A stretch of 64,000 nt of DNA from Nocardioidaceae bacterium SCSIO 66511 (GCA_023100825.1 CP095846.1:2976001-3040000); one strand, 5' to 3'. Numbered from the stretch's first letter, positions 1 to 9,143 are shown. Notes: generated by a model from the letters alone, not told the origin. Translations and numbers: made by a program.

Positions 1-326
1 GACATGGTGAAGTACCGCTTTGCATGGCAGCGACACCGTGCAAAGTGACAGGTTACCGAGCCCGCTGGTACGCCAGTGCGTTAGCGGTACGGATGGTGAC
101 GCCGACACCAACGTTACCCCGATCCCATATTAAGGTTCCGGGAAAGCCGCCAAGCGACGGAACCGAAATGGCCGCTCCGCGCGTCGCCGCGTCTTTTGCC
201 CAGCCGGAGTACGCGGGAAAGCCGACAGCGAGCCGGGATCGGGCATGCGGGTGGTCGCACGGCAGAAGCAAGTGCGCCGGCACGGCCGAGCCGGGCGAGC
301 GAGCCGCAGACTGCACACAGAGCCGC
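1..326. other. No gene recognised
   Basis: This stretch lies downstream of the TetR gene at 327. The reading frames through it are arginine/serine/proline-rich shadows with no recognisable domain and no convincing ribosome binding site. I see no tRNA, strong hairpin or repeat. It may hold the end of a gene that starts outside the window, but nothing supports that here. Confidence 0.5.
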
Positions 327-896
327 TCAGTTCTTGATCCCGTCGAGCACAACTCGCTGGAGGCGACGCGCCTGATCGGTGCCGACGTTCGGGGCGCGCA
401 GGACTCCGCCGATGAGTTGCAGTAGGTCCGTGGTGTCGATGTCGGCGCGCGCGACGCCGGCCTCCTGAGCATTCGACAGTACGAGGTCGACGCACTGATG
501 CAGGATGTTCCGGCAGTACGAAACGGTGTCAGAGTCCTTGCTCACCGCATCGGCCAGCTCGGCGAAGATCACCCGCTTGCTCAAGGCGACATCGGTCCAC
601 TCATCGACCCAGGCGGTGAGTGCGTCCCACGCCGGTAGGTCACGAACCAGTTCCTTGGTGACGACGGCGAGCTCGTCGACGGCTTCGCGATAGACGACCT
701 CGGCGAGGACGAGTCGGGTCGGGAAGTGCCGGTAGAGCGTCCCGATGCCCACTCCGGCCGCGCGTGCGATCTCGTCGAGGGTGGCATCACTGCCCTTCGT
801 ACGGAACGCGTCTCGAGCAGCGGCCACCAAAGCGTCGTAGTTGCGACGCGCGTCGGCCCGCTTCGGCCGCTGCCCGGGGGTCGCTTCGCCACCCAT
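327..896 (-). CDS. TetR/AcrR family transcriptional regulator
   Basis: A 189-residue DNA-binding repressor, the usual length of the family. The N-terminal helix-turn-helix is clear at about residues 18-65, with the typical 'GVGIGTLYRHF' recognition-helix stretch near residues 49-59. The remaining two thirds is the helical ligand-binding and dimerisation domain. The ATG follows a GGAAGG ribosome binding site. It is divergent from an MFS drug-efflux gene, and the gap holds two copies of a perfect 6-3-6 palindrome, so it very probably represses both itself and the pump. The inducing ligand cannot be read from the sequence. Confidence 0.93.
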   Translation of the reverse strand: MGGEATPGQRPKRADARRNYDALVAAARDAFRTKGSDATLDEIARAAGVGIGTLYRHFPTRLVLAEVVYREAVDELAVVTKELVRDLPAWDALTAWVDEWTDVALSKRVIFAELADAVSKDSDTVSYCRNILHQCVDLVLSNAQEAGVARADIDTTDLLQLIGGVLRAPNVGTDQARRLQRVVLDGIKN

Positions 897-919
897 CCTG
901 AATCCTTCCGCAAATCGGC

Positions 920-966
920 TTGCATAACCGGAGGATGCCTCCGTATAGTTCCGGAGGAAGCCTCCG
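920..966 (+). promoter_or_regulatory. Efflux promoter with two tandem TetR operators
   Basis: Two palindromes CGGAGG-N3-CCTCCG lie at 929-943 and 952-966, with centres 23 bases apart, about two helical turns. Between them is a good -10 (TATAGT, 944-949), preceded at an 18-base spacing by a -35 (TTGCAT, 920-925). A repressor bound to both sites would cover the whole promoter of the MFS gene. The assignment to the adjacent TetR protein is inference from position; the symmetry is directly visible. Confidence 0.85.
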
Positions 967-1007
967 CTTCAGTCTACTCATCTCATCATGTCCCAGGGGG
1001 AATCACT

Positions 1008-2468
1008 GTGACCAGTCATGTCACAACCCAATCGGGCAGCGGCTCGGCCGAACCCCGCAGTCCCTCGCCCATCGCACTCCTGCTCATCTTGAGCACCCAA
1101 CTCATGGTCGTACTCGACCTCACCGTCGTGAACGTCGCGCTCCCAACGCTTCAGGACGACCTCGGGTTCACCCCGGCCGGACTCTCGTGGGTCATCAGCG
1201 CGTACGCCCTCACCTTCGGCGGACTGTTGTTACTCGGCGCACGACTCGGCGACATTCTCGGCCGGCGTCGTGTCCTGGTCGCCGGTATCGCCGTATTTGG
1301 TATCGCCTCGCTCCTCGGCGGGCTCGCCCCGAGCTCCGAACTTCTGCTGCTCGCTCGCGGTCTCCAAGGCGTAGGCGCCGCTGTGGCAGCGCCGCAGGCA
1401 CTAGCGCTCCTGACCATCTCGTACCCCGAGGGAACCGCCCGCCACCGCGCGCTCGCCTGGTACAGCGCCGTCTCGATCGGCGGCTCGGCAATCGGGCTGG
1501 TACTCGGCGGTGCTCTCACCGAGTTGCTGACGTGGCGTTGGGCGTTCTTCATCAACGTGCCCGTTGGCGTAGCGATCATCGCCCTGGCACCCACGTACCT
1601 TCCGTCCTCGCCGCGCAGTACGGGTCGTTTCGACTTCGCCGGCGCGGTTCTGGCCACCCTCGGCGTGGGCGCGATCGTGTACGGGTTGGTCCAAGCGGCC
1701 GAACACGGGTGGCAGAACTCCACGACGTTCGAGGCGTTGGCTCTCGGCTTCGTACTGCTTGCCGGCTTCATCGCGGTCGAGCGCCGATCGGGACAGCCGA
1801 TCACGCCACTGGGTCTGTTCGCCCACCGCGACCGCGTCGTCGCATACGTCTCCCGGCTGCTTCTGAGTGCCGCGATGATCGGTCTGTTCTTCTTCCTCAC
1901 CCAGTTTCTGCAGGTCGTGCACGGCTACGGCCCGGTCAAGACGGGGCTGGCGTTCCTGCCGCTGACCGTCATGCTGTTCACCTTCTCGCAGGTTTCCGCC
2001 CGGGTTCTGCTCGACCGGCTGGGTAGCCGAACCGTGATGATCATCGGCCTGTCCATCTCAACCACAGCGCTCATCCCGCTTGCCCTCGTCGACGCGAACA
2101 CGGGATACGTGTCGGTGCTCGTCTCGCTGGTGCTGTTCGGCGTCGGCAACGGGCTCGCCTTCGTGCCTCTGACGGCGTTGGGTCTGACCGACGTACCCCA
2201 TGAGCACGCGGGCGCGGCGTCGGGCCTGCTGAACGTCACGCAACAGGTCGGCGGCGCACTCGGGTTGGCCGTCCTGGTGTCCGTCTTCGGGTCGGCCGTA
2301 CGCGGTGCAGACCCGACGGCTGCGACGGCTATCGGCCGCCAACACGAGGTCCTGACGACCGGCATGGCCGCGGCGTTTCTTGTTGCGCTGTTGTTCATCG
2401 CCACCTCGGTCGCCACGATTGCTGTCGGCGTGAGGCGTACGAAAGCGGCAGTCGAAACGGCAGCCTGA
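1008..2468 (+). CDS. MFS drug-efflux transporter, DHA2 (14-TMS) family
   Basis: A 486-residue inner-membrane proton antiporter. About 14 hydrophobic segments run through the protein. The family motifs are visible: 'LDLTVVNVALP' in the first helix (the D1 motif of the DHA2 family), 'GARLGDILGRRRVLV' (motif A, between helices 2 and 3) and 'LQGVGAAVAAPQAL' (motif B region). The frame is open further upstream, but GTG 1008 has a good AGGGGG ribosome binding site and gives the normal N-terminus before helix 1. The tandem TetR operators sit just upstream, so expression is probably induced by a toxic substrate. The nearest relatives export dyes, antiseptics or antibiotics; the actual substrate is unknown. 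Confidence 0.92.
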   Translation: MTSHVTTQSGSGSAEPRSPSPIALLLILSTQLMVVLDLTVVNVALPTLQDDLGFTPAGLSWVISAYALTFGGLLLLGARLGDILGRRRVLVAGIAVFGIASLLGGLAPSSELLLLARGLQGVGAAVAAPQALALLTISYPEGTARHRALAWYSAVSIGGSAIGLVLGGALTELLTWRWAFFINVPVGVAIIALAPTYLPSSPRSTGRFDFAGAVLATLGVGAIVYGLVQAAEHGWQNSTTFEALALGFVLLAGFIAVERRSGQPITPLGLFAHRDRVVAYVSRLLLSAAMIGLFFFLTQFLQVVHGYGPVKTGLAFLPLTVMLFTFSQVSARVLLDRLGSRTVMIIGLSISTTALIPLALVDANTGYVSVLVSLVLFGVGNGLAFVPLTALGLTDVPHEHAGAASGLLNVTQQVGGALGLAVLVSVFGSAVRGADPTAATAIGRQHEVLTTGMAAAFLVALLFIATSVATIAVGVRRTKAAVETAA

Positions 2469-2490
2469 ACGAGGCGATCGGGGGGGTCGC

Positions 2491-3231
2491 TCAGACCTGC
2501 ACGACGGTCCCGGGACGCGCGACGTCGATCCGGCCGGCGAACTCATGGCCGGCCACCCGTCGCGCGTCGTCGTGGTTCTCCCCCGGCCACAGATGCGTCA
2601 GCATCAGCCGATCCACACCGGCCTGACTCGCCACCCGACCGGCACCGGCGGCGTCGTTGAGCAGGCCACGAAGATCGTCGGGCACGTAGTCGACATGGGT
2701 CGCTTCGGCGAGCAGCAAGCTGGTGCCGCTGGCAAGCTCGACCAGCGCATCGGTCGGTCCGCAGTCCCCGGTGTACGTCAAGCTGCAAGTCTCGGTGCGC
2801 AAACGCACCCCGGCATTCGGCACGGAGTGCGGCAGCAATCGCGTCTCGACGTCGAAGCCCTCGATCGAGAACTTGTCGTCCGGACCGAACTCGTGCAGCT
2901 CGTACGCCGCGTCGTACGACGACGTCGGCTCGAGTGCGAGGACTCTCGAGACTGCACCTGTCGGACTGTAGATCGGTAATGGAGGGGCGGCGTCGCGACC
3001 CAGAACTCGCATGCGGAGCAGCGGATTGAGGTCGGCACAATGGTCCGGATGGCCATGGGTGACGAACACCGCGTCTACGTCCACCACCCGACAGTGCTTG
3101 AGCAACGCCACCGCTGTCCCGTAGCCCGGGTCGATGAGCAGCCGGAATCCGTCGTGCTCGACCAGATAGCCGCTACACGGCACACCCCCGGCTGGGATGC
3201 CGCCGCTTCCGCCCAGCACGGTCAGCCACAT
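2491..3231 (-). CDS. MBL-fold metallo-hydrolase (RNase Z-like)
   Basis: A 246-residue metallo-beta-lactamase-fold hydrolase. The signature HGHPDH, which carries the zinc-binding His/Asp residues, lies at about residues 59-64. Downstream metal-ligand regions are 'LPHSVPNAG', 'YTGDCGPTD' and 'LTHLWPGE'. This pattern matches the small actinobacterial MBL proteins related to RNase Z and phosphodiesterases. It starts 37 bases after the stop of the esterase gene on the same strand, so it is probably the last gene of the carbohydrate operon. Many actinobacteria carry this protein in unrelated settings, so its place here may be incidental. Substrate unknown. Confidence 0.85.
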   Translation of the reverse strand: MWLTVLGGSGGIPAGGVPCSGYLVEHDGFRLLIDPGYGTAVALLKHCRVVDVDAVFVTHGHPDHCADLNPLLRMRVLGRDAAPPLPIYSPTGAVSRVLALEPTSSYDAAYELHEFGPDDKFSIEGFDVETRLLPHSVPNAGVRLRTETCSLTYTGDCGPTDALVELASGTSLLLAEATHVDYVPDDLRGLLNDAAGAGRVASQAGVDRLMLTHLWPGENHDDARRVAGHEFAGRIDVARPGTVVQV

Positions 3232-3267
3232 CCCGGATCATCCCCTCGCTCGGCTGAGTGCGGCAGC

Positions 3268-4290
3268 CTACGCCCCTGGCCGGCTCGAATCCATAGCTCG
3301 CGCGGGGCGTTCTGATCGGGTCCCGGCGAGGCGAAGCGCCCAGGGGATCTGACGTTGGTGTTGGAACGCGGCACCGCCCTCGTGCCCGTTGTGGCTGTAC
3401 TCGACGATCTCCTTCGGACCCGCCCAAGCGTTGCACGCGGCGTACACGGTCGACGGCGGACACGTCGGGTCCATCAGCGCGACGGAGAACAGCGCAGGAG
3501 CCGTTGCCCGGGCCGCGTGATGGGCGCCGTCGATGTACGCGAGTGTCTGTGCGACACGATCGGCTGAGTCTCGGTGCGCTGCGAGGTAGTGGGTGATCTC
3601 GTTGTACGGCGGGCGTTCCACGATCCACGTAGCGCGGGGAAAGTCGCATAAGAACGGTACGTCGGGCATGACGCCGAGGAGTCCGTCGACCAGCCCGCCA
3701 ACGGCGATCGCCAGCCCACCGCCCTGACTCGTACCGGTGACGAGGATGCGGTCAGGGTCGACCTCAGGAAGCTCACGTGCGACGTCGACGGCGCGCACGG
3801 CGTCGGTTATCAACCGCCGGTAGTAGTAGCTGTCGAAGTCCTCGATCCCGCGCGTCATCACGCCCGCATACGCGGGCCCGCTGCCCGCCGGATCGGGAGT
3901 GTCTCCGACGACGACGTTCGAGCCTTGACCGCGCGTGTCCATGACCAGGTGTACGAATCCCGCACTTGCCCAGAGCAACCGTTCGATCGGCAACCCGCGG
4001 CCACCGCCGTACCCGACATACTCGACGATGCACGGCAGCGGCCCGTCCCCCACCGTGTCGGCCGGGCACTGCAGCCATGCCCGGATCGGATCTCCGGCAT
4101 GACCGGTGAAGGAGACATCGTCAGTCGTGATGGTGGCCAGGCCGGTGTCGACTCTGCGCCGCTCGGTCGGAGTCGCGCGTACGCGAGCATCGGCGAGAGC
4201 CGCATCCCATCGTCGGGTGAAGTCCGACGGTGCGGTACCGCTGGTTGTGTGCGTACGCAGCTCATCGAGGGGAAGGTCGGAGTACGCCAC
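3268..4290 (-). CDS. Acetyl xylan esterase / cephalosporin C deacetylase-like hydrolase
   Basis: A 340-residue alpha/beta hydrolase of the AXE1 family (usual length about 320). Family features are visible: 'CIVEYVGYGGGRG' near the oxyanion hole, 'MDTRGQGS', the nucleophile elbow GTSQGGG, and the C-terminal catalytic region 'MDPTCPPST...YSHNGHEGG', which supplies Asp and His. Members remove acetyl groups from xylo-oligosaccharides. The start is GTG 4290, two bases after the permease stop and preceded by an AAAGG-type site; the much longer open frame upstream is a shadow of the permease gene. Membership in a sugar ABC operon suggests cytoplasmic deacetylation of an imported acetylated oligosaccharide. 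Confidence 0.88.
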   Translation of the reverse strand: MAYSDLPLDELRTHTTSGTAPSDFTRRWDAALADARVRATPTERRRVDTGLATITTDDVSFTGHAGDPIRAWLQCPADTVGDGPLPCIVEYVGYGGGRGLPIERLLWASAGFVHLVMDTRGQGSNVVVGDTPDPAGSGPAYAGVMTRGIEDFDSYYYRRLITDAVRAVDVARELPEVDPDRILVTGTSQGGGLAIAVGGLVDGLLGVMPDVPFLCDFPRATWIVERPPYNEITHYLAAHRDSADRVAQTLAYIDGAHHAARATAPALFSVALMDPTCPPSTVYAACNAWAGPKEIVEYSHNGHEGGAAFQHQRQIPWALRLAGTRSERPARAMDSSRPGA

Positions 4291-4292
4291 TC

Positions 4293-5204
4293 TCAGCCTT
4301 TCAGTCCGGTCTGCGACAGGCCCTCGACGAAGTGCCGCTGCGCGAGGACGAACACGATCAGCACAGGTATCACAGTCGTCGCCGACGCGGCCAGCTGGAT
4401 GTTCCACAGATGCGTTCCGTACGCGTCGGTGTACTGCGTGAGAGCAAGCGGCAGCGTGAACTTGTCCTTGCTGGTGAGGTAGACCAACGGCTCGAGGAAG
4501 TAGTTCCACGTGTTCATGAAGGTGAAGATCGCCACCGCGGCGAGCGCCGGACGAGCGAGGGGCAACGCCACCCGCCAGAAGACGCCGAACGGGCCGAGCC
4601 CGTCGAGGCGACCCGCGTCCTCCAACTCGTCGGGCAGCGTGAGGAAGAACTGGCGCATGACAAACGTGCCCAACACACTCGGAGCTCCGAGCATGGGCAC
4701 CAGGATGAGCGGCCAGTGTGTGTCGATCAGCCCGAGTCGGTCCGCGAGCCGAAACAACGGAATGATCGTCACCTCGCTCGGGATGAGAAGTCCGGTGAGG
4801 ACGACGAGGAAGATCCAGCTCGCACCAGGCAAGCGCATCCGCGCGAACGCGTAGCCGCTGAACGACGCGACGATCATCGTCCCGATCGTCACGAGGACGG
4901 CGATGTAGAGGCTGTTGAAGTACTGCTCGGCCAGCGGGTAGTCGGCGAACGCCTTGCGATAGTTGTCCCACTCGGGATCGAGCGGCAGCAGCTTCGGCGG
5001 GTACGCGAGTACCTCGTTCGCCGGCAGGAGCGAGCTCGTCACCATCCACCAGGTCGGGAAGACGAACGGCACCGCCAGCAGGACCATGACGAGGTAGTAC
5101 GGCCACCGACGACGTCGCGTACCGCGGCTTCGTCGACGATCGCGCGCCGTACGGTCGGTCGGCGCGTCCTTCTCGTCGGCGACGGTTGTGGTTCTAACGC
5201 TCAT
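4293..5204 (-). CDS. Carbohydrate ABC transporter permease (MalG-type, CUT1)
   Basis: A 303-residue inner-membrane permease with about six transmembrane segments. The first lies at about residues 37-58 after a basic, arginine-rich N-terminus. The EAA loop that contacts the ATPase is visible ('EDAGRLDGLGPFGVFWRVALP'-like, near residue 200). The long periplasmic stretch after helix 1, with 'FPTWWMVTSSL', is typical of the MalG branch. It overlaps the upstream MalF-type permease by 11 bases and is followed after 2 bases by the esterase gene, so translation is probably coupled. No ATPase gene is present in the operon. Confidence 0.92.
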   Translation of the reverse strand: MSVRTTTVADEKDAPTDRTARDRRRSRGTRRRRWPYYLVMVLLAVPFVFPTWWMVTSSLLPANEVLAYPPKLLPLDPEWDNYRKAFADYPLAEQYFNSLYIAVLVTIGTMIVASFSGYAFARMRLPGASWIFLVVLTGLLIPSEVTIIPLFRLADRLGLIDTHWPLILVPMLGAPSVLGTFVMRQFFLTLPDELEDAGRLDGLGPFGVFWRVALPLARPALAAVAIFTFMNTWNYFLEPLVYLTSKDKFTLPLALTQYTDAYGTHLWNIQLAASATTVIPVLIVFVLAQRHFVEGLSQTGLKG

Positions 5205-6153
5205 GGACGACCCACCTCTTGCGAAGCTGCCACTGCAGAACGGTGAGCAGCAGGATGATCAGGAACAAGATCACCGCGATCGCGCTCCCGTAGCCGAAGT
5301 CTCGGTTCTCGAATGCCTGCTGATAGAAGAAGTAGACGAGCACGTTCGTACTGTTGCCGGGACCGCCGCCGGTCAGGATCTGAATCTGTGCGAACACCTG
5401 AAGCGACCCGGCCACCGTGATGATCGCAGCGAGCAACGTTGTCGGACTGATCATCGGAAGCGTGATGTGCCAGAAGCGGCGAAGTGCACCCGCCCCGTCA
5501 ACCGCGGCCGCCTCCACGATGTTGCGCGGAACGCCCTGCAGGGCGGCCAGGAACAACACCATGTTCAGACCGACGTTCTTGAACACCTGCACCACGATCA
5601 CCGAGAGCATCGCGGTGTTGTCGCCGCGGAGCCAGTTCGGCCCGTCGACGCCGATGGTTCGCAACAGCGCGTTGACCCCTCCGTTGTCCTGCAGCAGGAA
5701 GTTCCAGGTGATCGTCCACGCGACGAGCGACACGACGACGGGCGAGAAGAAGATCGTACGAAAGACGGTCGTCCCACGTAGTCGCTGGTTGAGCAGCAAC
5801 GCCAGCCCGAGCGCCAAGGCGAGGTTGAGGATCACCAGACCGACGCTGAAGAACGCGGTTGCCTTGAACACTTCGGGAGTCACCGGATCCGAAGCGATGT
5901 CGCGGTAGTTCTGCGTACCGACGAACTCGGAGGTCCCCGCCAGGAGGTTCGTGCTGCGTAGGCTCGACCAGATCACGTCGACCAGCGGCCACAGTACGAA
6001 TACGGCGAACCCGACCAGTTGTGGCGTGATGAACAGAAAGCCGACGATCCGCTCGCGCCGACGCCACCCACCGCGCCGTGCCGGCGCCGAGCCGGAGTCC
6101 CGGCGAGGCCGGGACTCCTGCCGGGCGGTCGGTTCGGTGGTCACGGAACTCAT
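5194..6153 (-). CDS. Carbohydrate ABC transporter permease (MalF-type, CUT1)
   Basis: A 319-residue inner-membrane permease with about six transmembrane segments; the first is at roughly residues 36-58 after a long arginine-rich cytoplasmic N-terminus. The conserved EAA loop ('VEAAAVDGAGALRRFWHITLP', near residue 215) and the 'TGGGPGNSTNVLVYFFYQQAF' region are characteristic of MalF/UgpA-type CUT1 permeases. Its ATG overlaps the stop of the binding-protein gene by four bases. It should form a heterodimer with the next permease. Confidence 0.93.
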   Translation of the reverse strand: MSSVTTEPTARQESRPRRDSGSAPARRGGWRRRERIVGFLFITPQLVGFAVFVLWPLVDVIWSSLRSTNLLAGTSEFVGTQNYRDIASDPVTPEVFKATAFFSVGLVILNLALALGLALLLNQRLRGTTVFRTIFFSPVVVSLVAWTITWNFLLQDNGGVNALLRTIGVDGPNWLRGDNTAMLSVIVVQVFKNVGLNMVLFLAALQGVPRNIVEAAAVDGAGALRRFWHITLPMISPTTLLAAIITVAGSLQVFAQIQILTGGGPGNSTNVLVYFFYQQAFENRDFGYGSAIAVILFLIILLLTVLQWQLRKRWVVHER

Positions 6154-7439
6154 GACAGTGACGGCTCGATCGCAGTGCAGACGTCATCGAGTACGGCCGA
6201 GACATCCGCGTCGGCCTTCCACATCGGGTCGAGTGCGGCCTGGACCTGGTTGGTGATCTCGGCCGAGTCCGTGTGCGACGGGAGTACGGTCCCGGTCTTG
6301 ATGCCGTCGACGACGACTGCGTCGAGCTGCTCCTTGGTGAACATCGGATTGGCCTTCGCAAGTGTCTTCGCGTTCAGCAGACTCTCCCGCGGCGGCGGGA
6401 AGTACTGCGCCAGCTTGGCGGAGTTCTCGGCGTTCGAGAAGTACGCGAGGAAGTCCGCGGCCGCGTCGGCATGCTCCCCCTTGGCAACCACGCCGATTCC
6501 GGCCTGCCCGATGACCTGAGCGTCGCCATCGGGCCCCGACGGGAGCGGCACGATGCCCCACGAGAACGGGTCCTCCGCGAGGAGGCTCGCTCGGCTGATC
6601 TGGGTGACCGTCATCCCCGATTCGCCCGCGAAGAAGTCGGCGGTCGTACCGGGCGCCGGCAGCGCCTCATCCTCGAAGATCGCGCTGTGCAGGAAGTCCA
6701 TCGCGTCGTTCATCTCCGGCGAGTCGAAGCCGCAGGTCTCGCCGTCGTCCGACCAGGCATCGGCACCGAAGCCACGCCAGACGGCGGCCAGGTTGATCCA
6801 GTTCTTGTAGTCCCAGTCGCGCACCACCAGCCCGGTCGCATCCGTCTTGGCCGCGACCTGTTTGGCGATGTTGCCGGCTTCGTCCCACGTCCACTTTCCG
6901 TCGGCCGCGAGCTGGTCGGGCAGCTTACTCACACCTGCCTTCTTGAGCAGGTCCTTGTTGAAGAAGACGCCAAGCGGTGACGTCGAGAACGGGTACGCAT
7001 ACAGCTTGTCGTCGGACTTCCACAGCTCTGTCGCTGAGGGAGCCAGGTCCCCGTAGTCGTACCCTGATGTGTCCTCCAGCGTTGGCGCGATGTCGGCGAG
7101 AGCGCCAGAGTCGACGAAGTCCGGAGCGTCGCGCTCGAGGATCCAGGCGAGATCCGGCGGGCTGCTCCCGGAGACCTGCGTCGTGAGCGCGGTCGTGTAG
7201 CCCTCGAAGGGAATCGTGTCGAACTTTATGTCGGTGACCTCCGGATTGTCGGCCATGAAGTCAGCCGCGATGTCGTCGAACATCTTCAGCTGGTCTTCTT
7301 CGCCGGTCCATACGGTCATCCGCAAGGTGATGTCGCCGTCGTCGGCCTCCGAGCCGCTGCATGCGGCCAGACCGCCCGCCAGTAAGGCAAGGCAGGCAAT
7401 GCCGGCCACCGGTCGCAGCTTTCGGATCGGATACTTCAT
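6150..7439 (-). CDS. Sugar ABC transporter substrate-binding lipoprotein (family 1)
   Basis: A 429-residue extracytoplasmic solute-binding protein. ATG 7439 follows a strong GGAGGA site and gives a classical lipoprotein signal with lipobox 'GLAAC' and lipidated Cys27. The frame stays open upstream, but that part reads through a non-coding gap. The mature protein has the CUT1 binding-protein pattern: 'ITLRMTVWTGEEDQLKMF', 'DLAWILERDAPDFVDSGAL' and 'SPLGVFFNKDLLKKAGV'. It captures an oligosaccharide for the two permeases that follow. The sugar cannot be deduced, though the neighbouring esterase and GH43-like enzyme point to a plant-type glycan. Confidence 0.93.
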   Translation of the reverse strand: MKYPIRKLRPVAGIACLALLAGGLAACSGSEADDGDITLRMTVWTGEEDQLKMFDDIAADFMADNPEVTDIKFDTIPFEGYTTALTTQVSGSSPPDLAWILERDAPDFVDSGALADIAPTLEDTSGYDYGDLAPSATELWKSDDKLYAYPFSTSPLGVFFNKDLLKKAGVSKLPDQLAADGKWTWDEAGNIAKQVAAKTDATGLVVRDWDYKNWINLAAVWRGFGADAWSDDGETCGFDSPEMNDAMDFLHSAIFEDEALPAPGTTADFFAGESGMTVTQISRASLLAEDPFSWGIVPLPSGPDGDAQVIGQAGIGVVAKGEHADAAADFLAYFSNAENSAKLAQYFPPPRESLLNAKTLAKANPMFTKEQLDAVVVDGIKTGTVLPSHTDSAEITNQVQAALDPMWKADADVSAVLDDVCTAIEPSLS

Positions 7440-7512
7440 TGTGTCCTCCAGAGGTGTTGCCGCCGTTGATGTTGGCAGTCCGGCGAGGGCAGCGCCGTAC
7501 GCAGGTCTGCGG

Positions 7513-9120
7513 TCAGTAGGAGTGGGGACGAGGCCATGCGAGCTCGACCCCGCGGTCGACGAGTAGTTTCTGGAAGGCATCCAGCCTGGCCGGCTCGTTG
7601 CGCACGGTCTGAGGCGCCGAGTCAGTGGTCACGCAATGCGCCGCGAGGGCGCCCGCAACCTCGCCGATGTTCCACTCGACCGGATGCAGCCGGTAGGCGC
7701 CGTTCGTCACGTGGGTGGTGCCGATGTTCTTTGCGCCGGCGATCAGGTTTCCCCCTGCCGCAGGCAAGAGCGCGCCGAGCGGGATCTGGAACGGGCACGA
7801 CGCGACATCGAGATAGTTGTCGCCACCGGTCGACGGGTGCAGGTCGATGCGATACATGCCCACCCCGACGGAGTCGGCGTAAGCCACGGCGCCATGCTCG
7901 CCGCGCACCGCGTACGAGAGATCCTGCTCGACGATGGTGGTCATGGCGCGGATGCGTCGCGACTCGCGGTGGTACGGACGCTGGGCGAGCCCGTCAGCGG
8001 TGCCCATGATGTCGGGTCGGAGCCGAAGCCCCGGGAACCCGGTGCCGCCGTCCGGTCGGGGAGCCTCCGTCTGCATCCAGTACAGCGCAGAACGGGACAG
8101 CTCTCGGGCCCCTTCTGCATGCTTGGCAGCGGCGTCGACCGACACCTCGAACAGCGGACCGTCGAGATAGTCGATCATCGGCCAGTTGACGAGAGTGACA
8201 TCGCTTTCCATGAAGCCCGGGCGGAAGTTGTCCCGGGCCAGCGCCCGGCGGAAGCGCCAAAGGTCGTCCGTACCCGGCTCTTTGCTCTGGTCCGCGACGA
8301 CCAAGGTGGGGTCGTCGCCTGGGTTCGGCGCGAGCCAGCCGTTCGACGGTTCGAGGGTTCGAGGGCTCGGCCAAGAGAATCCGAGGAGCGGCCCAGGCCA
8401 GAAGTCCGGCTGCTGACGACGCCAGTAGTCGTACGTCTCCGGCCGATCGATCACATGGTCCCCGTCCACGTGATCCATTGCGAAGCACCACGAAACCGCT
8501 TGCATGTTGAGGGGTTGCGCCTCGGCGGGCGCGCTGGGTTCTCCCGTTTCACTCGCGGCCTCGGCCCCCGTGACGTAGTCGATGCCCGCCAGCGGCAGCA
8601 GGTCACCGGTCTCGGTCGCGTCGACGACGTAGCTGCAGGCGAGTTGGAGATCGGCGACACCGGGTCCGCCGAGCGTGACACCGGTGATCTGCTGACCGTC
8701 CGTGGCGACGTTCGTGACCGTGCGGGGTCGCAGCACGACGAGGCGGCCCGAGGCGATAGCGGGTGCGAGCATCGACTCCAGTACGGCGACCGCAACCCGC
8801 GGCTCGTGACACAACCGACTGACGAGGCCGCCGCCAGGGTTCAGCTCGCGCCATGCCCGCGCGCTCGGCGTCAACGGGTAGTGATCGCGGTAGTACGCGC
8901 GAATCCCGTCGCGCAGAGCGCGGTAGCTCGCGGTGACCCCGAACCGCTCGACCCACGGGTGCTCGTCCGGCGGGACGGCCTGCGACGTGAGCTGACCGCC
9001 GATCCACTCCTCGTCCGTGACGAGGGCTACCGAGGCCCCCATGTCTGTGGCAGACAAGGCTGCAGCGACCCCACCGAGGCCGCTACCGACGACCAGAACG
9101 TCATATCGACTCTCCACCAA
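7513..9120 (-). CDS. FAD-dependent oxidoreductase (FAD_oxidored family)
   Basis: A 535-residue flavoprotein. The N-terminal Rossmann motif GSGLGG (about residues 12-17) is followed by 'WIGGQLTSQAVPPDE', a fingerprint of the FAD_oxidored family, and 'YVVDATETGDLLPLAG'. The C-terminal part contains 'QIPLGALLPAAGGNLIAGAKNIGTTHVTNGAYRLHP', the second FAD-contacting segment. Members often sit in glycan-utilisation loci, where some oxidise sugar substrates; the reaction here is unknown. It is the first gene of the operon: a LacI-type palindrome lies 9-23 bases upstream of the start, and the binding-protein gene follows after 73 bases. Confidence 0.85.
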   Translation of the reverse strand: MVESRYDVLVVGSGLGGVAAALSATDMGASVALVTDEEWIGGQLTSQAVPPDEHPWVERFGVTASYRALRDGIRAYYRDHYPLTPSARAWRELNPGGGLVSRLCHEPRVAVAVLESMLAPAIASGRLVVLRPRTVTNVATDGQQITGVTLGGPGVADLQLACSYVVDATETGDLLPLAGIDYVTGAEAASETGEPSAPAEAQPLNMQAVSWCFAMDHVDGDHVIDRPETYDYWRRQQPDFWPGPLLGFSWPSPRTLEPSNGWLAPNPGDDPTLVVADQSKEPGTDDLWRFRRALARDNFRPGFMESDVTLVNWPMIDYLDGPLFEVSVDAAAKHAEGARELSRSALYWMQTEAPRPDGGTGFPGLRLRPDIMGTADGLAQRPYHRESRRIRAMTTIVEQDLSYAVRGEHGAVAYADSVGVGMYRIDLHPSTGGDNYLDVASCPFQIPLGALLPAAGGNLIAGAKNIGTTHVTNGAYRLHPVEWNIGEVAGALAAHCVTTDSAPQTVRNEPARLDAFQKLLVDRGVELAWPRPHSY

Positions 9121-9128
9121 GACCTCCT

Positions 9129-9143
9129 GCTAATTCGTATTAG
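9129..9143. promoter_or_regulatory. LacI-type operator, copy 1
   Basis: The sequence GCTAATTCGTATTAG contains inverted arms CTAAT/ATTAG around TCGT, directly upstream of the FAD oxidoreductase start. The reverse complement recurs, with 14 of 15 bases identical, at 10356-10370. Size, AT-rich arms and location fit a LacI-family operator, presumably for the repressor encoded at 9226-10275. Confidence 0.8.

Noticed and set aside
24-425. Plus-strand frame of 133 codons at the window start
   Set aside because: No domain, no ribosome binding site, and it overlaps the 3' end of the well-supported TetR gene on the other strand.
4291-5106. N-terminal extension of the esterase giving a 612-residue protein
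   Set aside because: The extension is an out-of-frame shadow of the permease gene, rich in Arg/Pro, with no domain. GTG 4290 has proper spacing and a ribosome binding site.
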